Shown piece by piece: positions 1-10,028 of a stretch of 64,000 bases of DNA; the stretch's first letter is position 1, and each line of letters starts with the position of its first letter. The notes under the pieces are model-generated. The model was not told where the DNA came from. It did not search any database and saw only the letters and a list, made by a program, of their open reading frames with translations. Position numbers and translations under genes: made by a program. Source of the DNA: Strongyloides papillosus (taxonomy: Eukaryota > Nematoda > Chromadorea > Rhabditida > Strongyloididae); contig SRSI01000074.1 of assembly GCA_005656395.1 (NCBI GenBank), positions 868,001 through 932,000 on the forward strand, given 5' to 3'.

Positions 1-344
1 TTCATAACTTTTATATGGAGAATTCCTGGAAGGAGTTGTCAGTAAATCTCTTTTACTCCTAGCATTTTCAAGTGTTTTGAAGGGATTTAAATCATTTTTC
101 AAATTTTCTTCATTTATATTTAAATCTAGGAACATACTTCTATCAGTTCCAGGGGTTTTATAGTTATCAGCTTCCGCATCATTTAATGCTATTTAAAAAA
201 TAAAATAAACAGACAATTTGTGTACTAACCTTCAACAAGATCATATAGCAAATCTTTCTCCATAGTGTATCCCATTTCAGAGAGGACAGCCTCTACATCT
301 TCAACTGTATACTGTTGTAAAGTGGCCATCTGATTATTCGCCAT
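1..344 (-). CDS. Unrecognised protein, N-terminal part, cut by the left edge
   Basis: Reading the minus strand, an ATG at 344 opens a frame of 115 bases to 230. A 41-base intron (donor GTTAGT, acceptor TTTAAATAG, 229-189) follows, and the frame continues from 188 off the window edge. The protein starts MANNQMATLQQYTVEDVEAV and contains a short helical, acidic N-terminal segment (about residues 10-40). After it comes a polar stretch rich in Asn, Asp and Lys with several Ser/Thr-Pro sites (KTPGTD, TTPSRNSP), suggestive of a disordered phosphorylated region. The intron phase (1) matches on both sides, which supports a real gene. An AG after a T-rich run just upstream of the ATG (about 365-370) may be a trans-splice or cis-splice acceptor. 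I do not recognise the family. Confidence 0.6.
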
Positions 345-642
345 TAACCAACAAAAGATTACTACTTCCTAAAAAATAATGCGTATATTAATGTTATACA
401 CTAGAGTGTAATAGAAAAGTAACTAAATATTTGCTGGTTAAATTTTAATATTATCAACACAAATATAAAGAAATTTGGTGGTACGAGAGTCTTCAACTCT
501 TTTAAACACCATACCCCATGTAAACAAGCAAAGACTCTTGAATGGAAAAAATAACTAATATATCTTGGGGAGTCGTTTCTCGAGGAAATATCCAATTCAA
601 AAAATCATTTTTTTTGTTACCAAAAGTATATATTGCTTTTCT

Positions 643-1856
643 ATGATGTCATTGGATTCTAGAGGCGAGAAAAGAAAAGTAAATTACTTATTATCTCACA
701 CCGAACTTATTGAGGAGGTTTTAGCAAAAGAAGAAAAAAGACAAAAATTAGAAATAAAAAAAATATTCAAGAAAGTTGGTAATTCCAACGCACCAGTAGA
801 TCAAAAGAAAAATGAGGAGCCTATGGAATCCAATAGAGAAGATGATACAGATGATGATTTTACAGATGATTCATCTTTAAATGATTTATCATGTAATGTT
901 AATGGTGACAAAAAAAGTAGAAATTTGATAGGATTAACTAAAAAATTTGTTCAATATTTACAATCTAGCAAAAACAGTGTAATAGATGTTAACGTTGTAA
1001 GTTTCTGGAAACGTTGCCTTTCCCTTTCAATATTTCTAAATATATATTTGTAAGGCATTAGAACAGTTACAAGTTAAAGGAAAAGAAAAATTTATGATAT
1101 AACAAATATTTTAGAGAGTGTTGGGTTAATTGAAAGGAAAGCACCGAATCTTATACAATGGAAAGGTGGTTTATGGCCAACAAAAAATGGACCAAAAATT
1201 AGATGTAAAGGCAACGGATAAAGATGAAATGATTAAATTACAGGAAGAGATAGCAAGATTAGATAAAAAGGAAAAAGAACTTGATGAATATTTAAAATAT
1301 ATGAAGGTTAGCCTTAAAAAATGTGTGCGAGGGAGCTGCTAAAGAAGATTTATTTTATATGCATGCCGGTGATATTATGGATACATTTGTTGATAAAGCA
1401 GTTATTGTTATTCAACCACCTAGAGGTACACTTTTTTCGACTGATGAAGGAAAAATATGTATGGACAATAAAACAGGAGTGACGTATCCATTAATGATAA
1501 AATCGTTTATTAAACCAATAACAGCAACATACATAGAACAAACTTCTGTACCTGTAACTTATGACTATTTTTATGAGGGAAATTCCGATTATCTAAATAA
1601 TGAGTATGATTCTGCTGGTCAGACATACAATGTCACAAACATAGAAGAACAAGATTATCTTTATCGAATAGAAGATAATACCTTTGACAATTCAACGGGT
1701 CATTTAAATGGTAATATGAGATGTCCTTCTAGTGGAATTCAGTATGTTGAAAAAACATATATTGTACCTTTGGTACCACAAGCTAAAGATGGTGATTATA
1801 GATTCAATTTTACTAGTGATATTGCTTTAATTTCATCGTTCTCCGAAGATTTCTAA
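643..1856 (+). CDS. efl-1: E2F4/5-type transcription factor, two single-base frame breaks
   Basis: E2F proteins bind DNA as dimers with DP and control cell-cycle genes under pocket-protein repression. The winged-helix domain is clear: [13 protein letters not shown] and NSVIDVNV in exon 1 (to 996), a 58-base intron (997-1054), then [24 protein letters not shown] and NLIQWK. A 37-base intron (1166-1202, GTGGTT...TTAG) restores frame into the coiled coil ([20 protein letters not shown]). The marked-box region follows ([27 protein letters not shown]). The C-terminus (DYRFNF then SSFSEDF) resembles the pocket-binding motif of E2Fs. Two breaks need correction by one base: an A-run at 1086-1090 is one base short and one at 1316-1321 is one base long; with both corrected, residue spacing equals that of E2F4/5. 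The start is ATG 643 or 646; the open frame reaches 565 without ATG. C. elegans efl-1 is the likely orthologue. Confidence 0.85.
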
Positions 1857-2381
1857 TTTAGCTCATAAGCATTTGTTAAAAATTAAGAGTACATATAATA
1901 ATATATATTAAAATATAAAATTTATTAGAATCTTTATGTATAACTTATAGGTTATTACTCTATTATTATATAATTGATGGTAATTTATAGGTTTTTAGAT
2001 ATAAAATTGTGTTTGACAAAATATGTAATATGCTACTTAATGATAATATGTTATATTTTATAAATGTTATTTATTTGTTTATTCTTTTGTAGATATTCTT
2101 ATCAATTTTAAAGGGATGATAAATGTATGATCACTGTAACAAAAAGTGCTTTATTTATACATCCCTCAAAGTGTCTATTTAAAACTTTGTGGTTTATTAA
2201 ACTCACAGAATCTACATTCCCTAATATTAAAATGCAAACATTGTTTGGAAGAGCATAAAAATATTTCTACTATGGAAGTTATATTAAACATTTCTCCCTT
2301 AACATTCCTAGTGGTATAAATTTATCCATAATTGAAAACTTTATTTTTTTAAAAGAAAAATTATTTTTACAAAAAAATACA
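1857..2381. other. Intergenic, 3' ends of two convergent genes
   Basis: This stretch lies between the stop codons of the E2F gene (+) and PRP38 (-), so it should hold two 3' UTRs and their poly(A) sites. It is AT-rich, with many A/T runs that could serve as cleavage signals. I see no further coding frame, RNA gene or repeat. Confidence 0.6.
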
Positions 2382-3059
2382 TTAAGTAAGCTTCTTATTT
2401 GTCAGAAATTTTGACTTTTTCTTTACTTTACATTCTTCGTCACTATCATCACCACTAATTGCATCAAGTTCCTCTGATAGCTTAGAATGATACAATTCAA
2501 TTTGATCATTTTGTTCTAATAATTGACGGCCTTGTAATTTTGGTAAATGTACATCACAAAACAATTCTTCGTTCAGAAGTCTGTCAATAAATTGATCCAT
2601 ATACATTAATTCGAATCTCCCCATTCTATTCATATATCTTAACTTTCTATAATCATTATATATAGGTTCCAAATATCTATATACATCAACAGATGGAATG
2701 TAAGACGAATGTACATTGCACCTAATGCTCTTATGTATTTAAATTCTTCCTGTTGAATATATTCTATAATAATATCCTTTTCTGGTGCTAATTCAAGTAA
2801 TTTTAACGTTAAACATAAGAATGGTGTTGGTCTGGTGTTTCCTGCATAAATACCACCAACGTATCTTAATTCAGCGCCTTTATCAATAACAGTTTCAGCT
2901 ACAAATAATAAATAATTAATACAAAGAAATATTTAGTATACCTGATAAACCAAAACATTCTTCCTTCCAATATAAACTTTCATTTATCCTGGTTCTAATA
3001 ATTTTTTCAATTAAAAATGTTGATCTTGTACCACGTATAGTTTTTTGATTTTTACCCAT
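2382..3059 (-). CDS. prp-38: Pre-mRNA splicing factor PRP38, one frame break
   Basis: PRP38 is a component of the U4/U6.U5 tri-snRNP needed for spliceosome activation in the nucleus. Exon 1 (3059-2942) encodes TFLIEKIIRTRINESLYWKE and ECFGLS, near-identical to PRPF38A. A 43-base intron (2941-2899) follows. Exon 2 gives AELRYVGGIYAGNTRPTPFL, LTLKLLELAPEKDIIIEYI and FKYIRALGAMYIRLT. Immediately after this the frame breaks: a GG at 2695-2696 must be GGG on the plus strand to join DVYRYLEPIYNDYRK and GRFELMYMDQFIDRLLNEEL in the same frame. With that one base restored, spacing equals the human protein. The tail is short and acidic/lysine-rich and lacks the long RS domain of vertebrate PRPF38A. Because the gene is essential in all eukaryotes studied, a consensus error is more likely than a pseudogene. 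Confidence 0.9.
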
Positions 3060-3205
3060 GGTAAATAATAACGTACAATGTAAAGTAGAAGTAAACAAAA
3101 AGAATTTAAAAATAACGAGATACTTTATTCCAAAATAAATGATAAGCTATTTGTGAAATATTATTAGTGAAGTAATTGAGATAATTAAATAATAAATAGT
3201 AATAA

Positions 3206-4536
3206 TTATGAACTGATGTATTCTATGTTTTTGGAGAGTGTTTTAATCTCCATACCTGTAACTCTTTTCTTTGGTATTTTATTTATTTCATTGAATCTTT
3301 TATCAAATTTAACATATGGAATTATTGGTTTAATACCGTCATCGTTGTTAGAATGTTGTTGTTGAAGTTTTTCATTCAAAATTTCATGTAATTTTTTGCC
3401 CTTCCTTTTTCCAAATATTTTGTCTTGTATTTCTTTATCCATATTAAGAATTGCATTATATTCTTTTTTAATATTTCTACAAGATAAAATAATAATCAAG
3501 ATTATGATAACTATCATTACTATATAGATAATTTTATTTCTTATACTAGTATATGTGTTATTCTCATCATTTGGTTCTTTTTTTTGATCATATCCATTGT
3601 AAAATGAAATGTATATTGGTTTTCTGATAATTTTTTCGTCTAAACATATAGTAACGGGTTTCACTTCATCTTTAAAATATTTTAATTTAATAGCGTTTTC
3701 TTCATAATAATATCCGTTTATATGTGGTATTTTCTCTACAGTAACAATAAAATTATTGTAAATAAGTAATTGATATATATTATTTTGGGTGCCAAAATAA
3801 TTTGAGATACTGTAAGTTGATTTTATTTCGTAAAAATTACGAACATTTTTATTTGTACATGCTTCATTTGCAGAATTTTTTAAGTTCGAATTTTTAATGT
3901 TGGAAGTAAGTACAGACTTCTCTATTTTAATATTATTCCTTTCGTCAAGCAGAGCGACATATAAATTAAAAAAAATTTTTTCTTCCTCATAAAAATCTGT
4001 TGTTAAACGTACAAAACGAGCGTTTTTCATTTTATCATAATTCGAAGTTAGGTAATCCGTTATTATATCATCAATTCTACAGTTTATCTTTTCTATTGTC
4101 GGTATATTTTGAGTTTCAGTTATTGGTTTTTTAGGAACATAATATACGTTTGATTCTTCTTCGTACACTTTTATTGAATCAAATCTTTTATATGTAAAAT
4201 TTTTATAAATAATGTAAATTAATTTAGTCTTTATATCCTTTTCCAATAATTCTTGAGACATCAATAAAACAAGAGAGGAATGTTTACATATCTTATTCTT
4301 TGAGGTGTAATTAAACATTTGATCATAATTTATAAAACTACAATCATCAGCAAGAATATGTATTTGTTGATTTTTAAAGAAAGAATTGTATCTTTGGGCA
4401 TTTTGTAATTTGCATTCATCTTAATAAATTAATAAAATTGTGTAATTGGGAAATTACCTCTAATATATTGTTGATAACTACTTTGTCCTTTTGAAAGAAT
4501 CAAAATAAAAAAAAGACATAATGATAATTTATGCAT
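3206..4536 (-). CDS. Orphan type I single-pass membrane protein
   Basis: I do not recognise this protein. The start at 4536 gives a classical signal peptide (MHKLSLCLFFILILSKG, cleavage near residue 18). A 38-base phase-1 intron (4457-4420, GTAATT...TTAAG) joins it to a long exon, 430 residues in total. The outside part (about 19-320) has scattered Cys residues and several N-glycosylation sequons. One strong transmembrane helix follows at about 323-340 (IIYIVMIVIIILIIILS), then a basic cytoplasmic tail of about 90 residues with KRKGKK and a Gln run. The next gene upstream in this strand is more than 3 kb away. The topology would suit a receptor or adhesion protein, but no domain is visible; lineage-restricted origin is likely. 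Confidence 0.75.
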
Positions 4537-4679
4537 TGTAAAAGTGGAAATAAAATTTAATCATTTAAAATTTTTTTATAGTAGAGTGCATATTAAAAAA
4601 TTTTAATTCAATAATAATTAATATAATGAATAATTAATAAAAATTTACGAAAGTTGAATAATATTTTATTGATTATGTG

Positions 4680-6367
4680 TAGCAAGGTGCAATAAAAATT
4701 GACCAAAATTTCAAACTGCCCCTATTGTCCTAAAAATTTGTACATATATAGAATCAAATATGCTGATTCTATTTATGAAATAATATTTCTAAAAAGTAAA
4801 GTGCAAGTACCCCTAAAAGGGAGTAAACAAAATTTCGTTTGAGGACCAAAAGTTAATTTTGTTTACCCTTGGTATATCTTAATAAATAGGGATTTAAACG
4901 GATGTAAAAGCATTAATTACAAATTTTTAACTAATAATAAACTTATTAATTGCTTGTTTCAAAGAAAAATTCTAAAATAATGCTTTAAAAAATTTTTGTA
5001 AAAATAGTACGAATTTTTAATTAATAATAGCCTTATTAATTGCATATTTTAATAAAAAATTATTAAATAATGCTTAAAAACAAAATTCTAGCAAAAATAG
5101 TACAAATTTTTTAAAAAATTGCCAAATTTGACCTACGGCATAAAATAATATTTATTGAAGCCCCCAGACTAGCTACGAAGACGGTTAATGGCTCATTTTG
5201 TAGCCCGTCCACGAATCTCTAATCTGGTCAAGCGGATTTTCAATATCTTGCTTCAAAATTGAGTTATTAAATTTTAAAAATTTTTTTCAAATTTTTGGCA
5301 CACTAAATTGTCGACAAAAAGGAATTTTTATTGAAGCCCCCAGAATAGCTGTGAGTACGGTTAATGGTGCATTTTGTAGCCAAGACTTAAATCTTAAATC
5401 TGATCTACCGGATTTTTGATATCGCATTTTAAAATCGAGATATTAAACTTTAAAAATTATTTTTTGATTTTTGGCAAATTTCAAAATCGACACAAAATAA
5501 TATTTTTTGAAGCCCACAGACCACCTACGGAGATGGTTAATGGCTCATTTTGTAGCCCGGCCACGAATCTTTAATCTGGTCAAGCCGATTTTAAATATCT
5601 TGCTTTAAAGTCGAGTTATTAACTTTTAAAAATTAATTTTAAATTTTTGGCATACTAAATTGTCGACAAAAAGGAATTTTTATTGAAGCCCCCAGAATAG
5701 CTGTGAGTATGGTTAATGGCTCATTTTGTAGCCAAGACTTAAATCTTAAATCTGATCTACCGGATTTTTGATATCGCATTTTAAAGTTGAGTTATTAAAC
5801 TTTAAAAATTATTTTTTTGATTTTCGGCATTTTTAAAAATCGACAGAAAATAATATTTATTGAAGCCCCTAGAGCACCTACGAAGATGGTTAATAGCTCA
5901 TTTTGTAGTCCAGACACGAATCTTTAATCTGCTCAAGCCGCTTTTTGATATCTTACTTTAAAATCGAGATATTAATTATCAAATGGCTTTTTGGAATTTT
6001 GGCATGGTTAATTGTCGACACAAAATAATATTTATTGAAGCTTCCAGAATAACTATGAGTATGGTTAATGGCTCATTTTGTAGCCAATACTTAATTCTTA
6101 AATCTGATCAAGCCGATTTTTGATATCCGTTTTTTTAAGTGAAATATTAATTAATTAATAAAGTGCCAAAAAATTTTTCTCAACATTTTTAAAATTTTTT
6201 TATATCATTAGATTGCAATTTTTATGCTGATTACAAATATGATATCTGTTTATTATTATATTTGTTTATTAAAGAGTTATGGACATATATAGTAGGGGTA
6301 CATTTTTCAACAATATTTTTTTGGTGGAATAACGTTTTTTAAAAAACGTCCTCATTGCACCTTGCTA
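4680..6367. mobile_element. Non-coding hAT-like transposon with internal 176-bp repeats
   Basis: The element starts TAGCAAGGTGCAAT and ends with the exact inverse, ATTGCACCTTGCTA (14-bp terminal inverted repeats). It is flanked by a perfect 8-bp direct repeat, ATTATGTG, at 4672-4679 and 6368-6375, as expected for target-site duplication. Eight-base duplications and TAG-type ends point to the hAT superfamily (family knowledge; the assignment is inference). No transposase frame is present, so it is non-autonomous. The subterminal parts differ at the two ends. The centre is a six-unit tandem array. A second, inverted copy lies at 53855-55013, which confirms the boundaries independently. Confidence 0.88.
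5157..6130. repeat. Six tandem 176-bp units inside the transposon
   Basis: The landmark GAAGC...CAGA, followed by GGTTAATGGCTCATTTTGTA, recurs at 5157, 5333, 5509, 5685, 5862 and 6037, so the period is 176, 176, 176, 177 and 175 bases. Units alternate in two subtypes: odd units read CTACGAAGA and even units CTGTGAGTA at the same place, so the higher-order unit is a 352-bp dimer present three times. All frames are closed by stops. The length is close to a nucleosome repeat, which may be chance. Confidence 0.9.
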
Positions 6368-6375
6368 ATTATGTG

Positions 6376-7267
6376 TCAATAATAAAAAAAAACAAAACAG
6401 AAGCATTACGAAAGTTAGTAAAAATAAGAAGAAAGAATGAATGGTAAAAGATCTTTGTTAATAAGAGCTCGTACTACTAAAGCCGAATGTCAGATAAATT
6501 TTGATACAGCTCAATGGAATTTTTCTTTTTTTCTTTCGACAATATTTCAAACAATTATTATATCTCATATAATATTTGAAAGTTGTTGATTGTGATTAAA
6601 ATATTTATTATAAATATTAATGCATACTGCTTCATAGTTTCTTATAATTATTATAGTTAATTTTTATAGAAAATATTTTTTCAAACGTTATTGGAAGAAA
6701 CAAAGAAAATATTTTTTTGTTTAATTCAATAAGAAAAAGAAACGACTACGACTCACATTTATTATCAATCAAGTAAGTTTATCTTTATATAAAATAAAAA
6801 AATTAAAAATGGTGTAAGTTTCAGAAGCGTATGAGTAAACGAATTATTTTATCTAAAGAAAGTCAATAATTAACAGAAATATTATTAAATCTATCAAAAA
6901 GAAAAATAAACTTGCAACAATTATTAATTTTTCATTCACCTCTACTTTATCAATATATATTACATTTATATGTTATTATACATTATTTGTGATAAAATTT
7001 TTCTCTCTACAAGACAAAGGGGAGATAAGTATAAAATTTATATTTAATAAGATCTTAAACATTTAGTAGATATAAAGTTAGGAAAATAGAGTTATATAAA
7101 ACTAAATATTTAAGAATTGATTACATTCTCTGGAGTAGATTTTTCTTTAACTTAATATTATTATAACAGAGGATTTTATAAGCTTTTTTATTTGTTTTCA
7201 ACAATATTCATTCCAAAAAAGGAGTGCTTACTTTATTACCTATAGTACTATATATATTAAAAAGGAT
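6376..7267. other. Intergenic, upstream of the aspartyl hydroxylase gene
   Basis: AT-rich spacer between the transposon and the next gene; it should include the promoter and 5' UTR. A 50-codon open frame from ATG 6437 (MNGKRSLLIRARTTKAEC...) is slightly less AT-biased than its surroundings, but it has no recognisable domain and no splice partner, so I do not call it a gene. Confidence 0.5.
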
Positions 7268-10028
7268 ATGTCGACAGGAAATTTACTATCTGGAAATGTT
7301 TCCAATTCAAGACCACCATTTAAAAAACAACCATCAAATTGTATGTTTTGTATGAATAATTATATTTCTATAGTTAATATTATTTAGTTGGTTCCGGATA
7401 TCCTCATAACATGGCTGTGATTGTTGCTCCAACAAAGATTGATTATTCAGTTACTAAAGGTGGTCTGAGAACGTGGGCCGTTTTAGTAACTTTTATTATA
7501 CTATGTTTTACAATGGCAGCAATTATTAGTGAAGTTGAAGACGGTAACTATATAATTAAAAAAATAATACAATACAATTAAAATTACATAATATTTTATA
7601 GATGATTATGATAATAGAGATGTAAATCCTTTTATGGCAGTAATAAATGAAAATGAGGAAATTGATAGTGGTAATACAATACAAACTGTTACGGCGGAAG
7701 ATGTAGTAGTAGAACAAGTTCCTATTAGCATGGATGATGAGGAAGAAAATAAATCATTAGATCTAGAAATAAAGTTGTTTAAGGATTTACAAAAAAAAAT
7801 TGAAAAAAATAAGAAACATCGAAATGATAATGTTAAGGAAACTACCGTAAAAAATGGTAACAATAACGAAAAAGATGATGATGTTGGTAAAAAAAATTAC
7901 GGAAAACCAAATAAACAAGAAAGTTATATTGAAGAGCATCATAAAAATGTAGTAGATAATGATGAAGATAAGCTGCATGTTAATATAAAAAATGAAAAAA
8001 GGAAAAAAAAGAAAATTGTTGAAGAAGAGGATAATGTTGATGAAAAGAGTGATTTAAAAATGAATAAACAGAGCGATAGTAGTAATGATGATAAGGAAAA
8101 AAATGATAAAAAGGAAAGTTTGGAAGTTACAGAAAAATCAGACCTTAATAAGTCAAAAAAGCATAAACATTTAGTTTGTAAAGAAATTGAGGAACAAGAC
8201 GGAAATTCAGATGACGACATAGATGATAAGGAAGACGATGATGACACTGAAGATGAGAATGATATTGACGTAAAACGGAAAATAAAAAATAGAGGTCCAA
8301 CAAAAAATAAAGCTACGTTATTGCGTAAAAAGAAATTGATTGAAATGTATTCTGAAAAACGACCGAGAAAAAGTTTGCTAAAGAAAAAACGTAATAATAA
8401 CAAAATTTATATGACAAACTATGATTTTGAAGAGGATGATGATTCTGACGAAGATGAATCTTTAGATGACGATGAAGAGGAAAGTGCTAAAGTGTATAAT
8501 AAAGAAAAATTCGAAGAAATGGGAGCTTATGAAATACCATCAATAAAAAAACCAAAGTGAGTATTATCAATATTTTATTTAAAGAAATAATAATTTAAAA
8601 ATTATACTATTAACATTATCTGTTATTTGTAAATAAAAATTTTGCATGTGCATGATCATTTAAGTGTAATATTTGAAGTAAACAAAATATACAATACAAT
8701 CTTTTAGGTATGTTGGAAGTTTTAAAAAATTATATACAAATAAGAAGGATCAAAAATTTCGTGGAAAATTAGATGCTGGTGATTTATACATTGAAAAACA
8801 TGATTTTGTTAATGGTGAAGCTATGTATAATGATGTATTAAAGTTGTATCCAGAAAGTCCACGCGCTCATTATGGTAGAGGCCGACTTTTTGAAATAAGA
8901 GCTGAATTTGAAAATTCAAATAATTTAATGGATCAAGCAATGTTAGAGTATCAAATAATACTTGATAATGATGAGGCAACTGATGCAATGTTTAAAGAGG
9001 CCTCTGAAAGTTTAATTAGATGTGCACGATTTAGAGGAAATCTTCATAAAGTTTTAAATATTCAAAGAAATATGATTGATAGAGATCCACAGAATTTAGA
9101 TTTACAAAATGAATTTGGTATAACATTTCTTATGATGGGACGACATGAGGATGCAAAAAAAATTTTCCTTAATGTTATAAATGAAAATTCAAATAATTCA
9201 AAGGCTTTAGCTTATTATGGATACATATTAAAAGTATTTGATAAGGATTTAGTAAATGGAGTCTTTCACATGAAGAAAAGTTTACTAAATGGTGACTTTG
9301 AACATAGCGATTCAAAATTTTTCTATCATTTGGGTGATGGTTTAATGCGTCTTGGAAGAAGACAAGAAGCATATAAAATTTATGAAAAAGGTGCTGAATT
9401 AGGGTTATTTTTATCAACATATCAAAGATCAATTTATAATATAGTTGGATTAACAGCGAAAGCATGGTGGAATATTGAACAAAGTGGATGTGTTAAAAGT
9501 TTAAAAAGTATTGAAAAACAATGGGTTATGATAAGAGAAGAAGTTTTAAATGTATGGAAGGAACATTCAGATTTATTCCTTCCAGAAGAACATCATTTAA
9601 CAGATGGATCTCAAAAATACTTTCCGCTTTTGAGTTATGGAAAAATTGTTGAAAACAATTGTTTATTAACTCCAAAAACATGCGCAATATTACAGAAATA
9701 TATTAAAAATGAAAAATGTTTTAAGGATAATTCAAAAATATCAGTCCTCCAATCACATACAACTGTTTGGCCACATTGTTCATCAACAAATCATAAGTTG
9801 GTTGCACAGTTATGTTTATTAACTTCATCTGAGGCTAGAATACGTGTTGGTAGTGAAACACGAGGATGGAAAAATGGAAAATTCCTAATATTTGATGAGA
9901 GTTTTGAGCATGAATTTACATATGAAGGAGCAGCTGCCGGTAATAATAGAATAGTTTTAAGTATAGATTTGTGGCACCCTGAAGTGCCGTTAGAACAACG
10001 AAAGTTAATAATCGAAAATAGTCATTAA
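7268..10028 (+). CDS. ASPH: Aspartyl/asparaginyl beta-hydroxylase
   Basis: ASPH is an Fe(II)/2-oxoglutarate dioxygenase of the ER lumen that hydroxylates Asp/Asn in EGF-like domains. Four exons with agreeing phases (7268-7340, 7388-7543, 7602-8556, 8708-10028) give 834 residues. Domains in order: a short cytosolic N-terminus; a signal-anchor helix at about 53-72 (WAVLVTFIILCFTMAAII); a long Lys/Asp/Glu-rich lumenal segment (about 75-395), like the acidic junctate/junctin region of vertebrate ASPH; TPR-like helices (YLYPES-type pairs, about 415-620); and the catalytic domain. The two iron-ligand histidines are visible in VWPHCSSTN and FEHEF, and the C-terminal WHPE motif is intact. Family enzymes use two His ligands without the usual Asp, and this one agrees. 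Donor sites GTATGT, GTAACT and GTGAGT are good. The start is the first ATG in frame. All exons are intact. Confidence 0.93.

Noticed and set aside
1307..1331. Explaining the second E2F break by a 25-base intron (GTTAGC...GAG)
   Set aside because: Shorter than every other intron here (33 or more) and it would delete a segment that aligns with E2F4/5 residue for residue.
6437..6589. 50-codon frame MNGKRSLLIRARTTK...
   Set aside because: Too short, no homologous feature recognised, no intron signals; kept only as a remark.
7939..8403. Open frame on the minus strand opposite the ASPH acidic segment
   Set aside because: Ser/Phe/Leu-rich antisense shadow of Lys/Glu/Asp codons; no start context, domain or splice partner.
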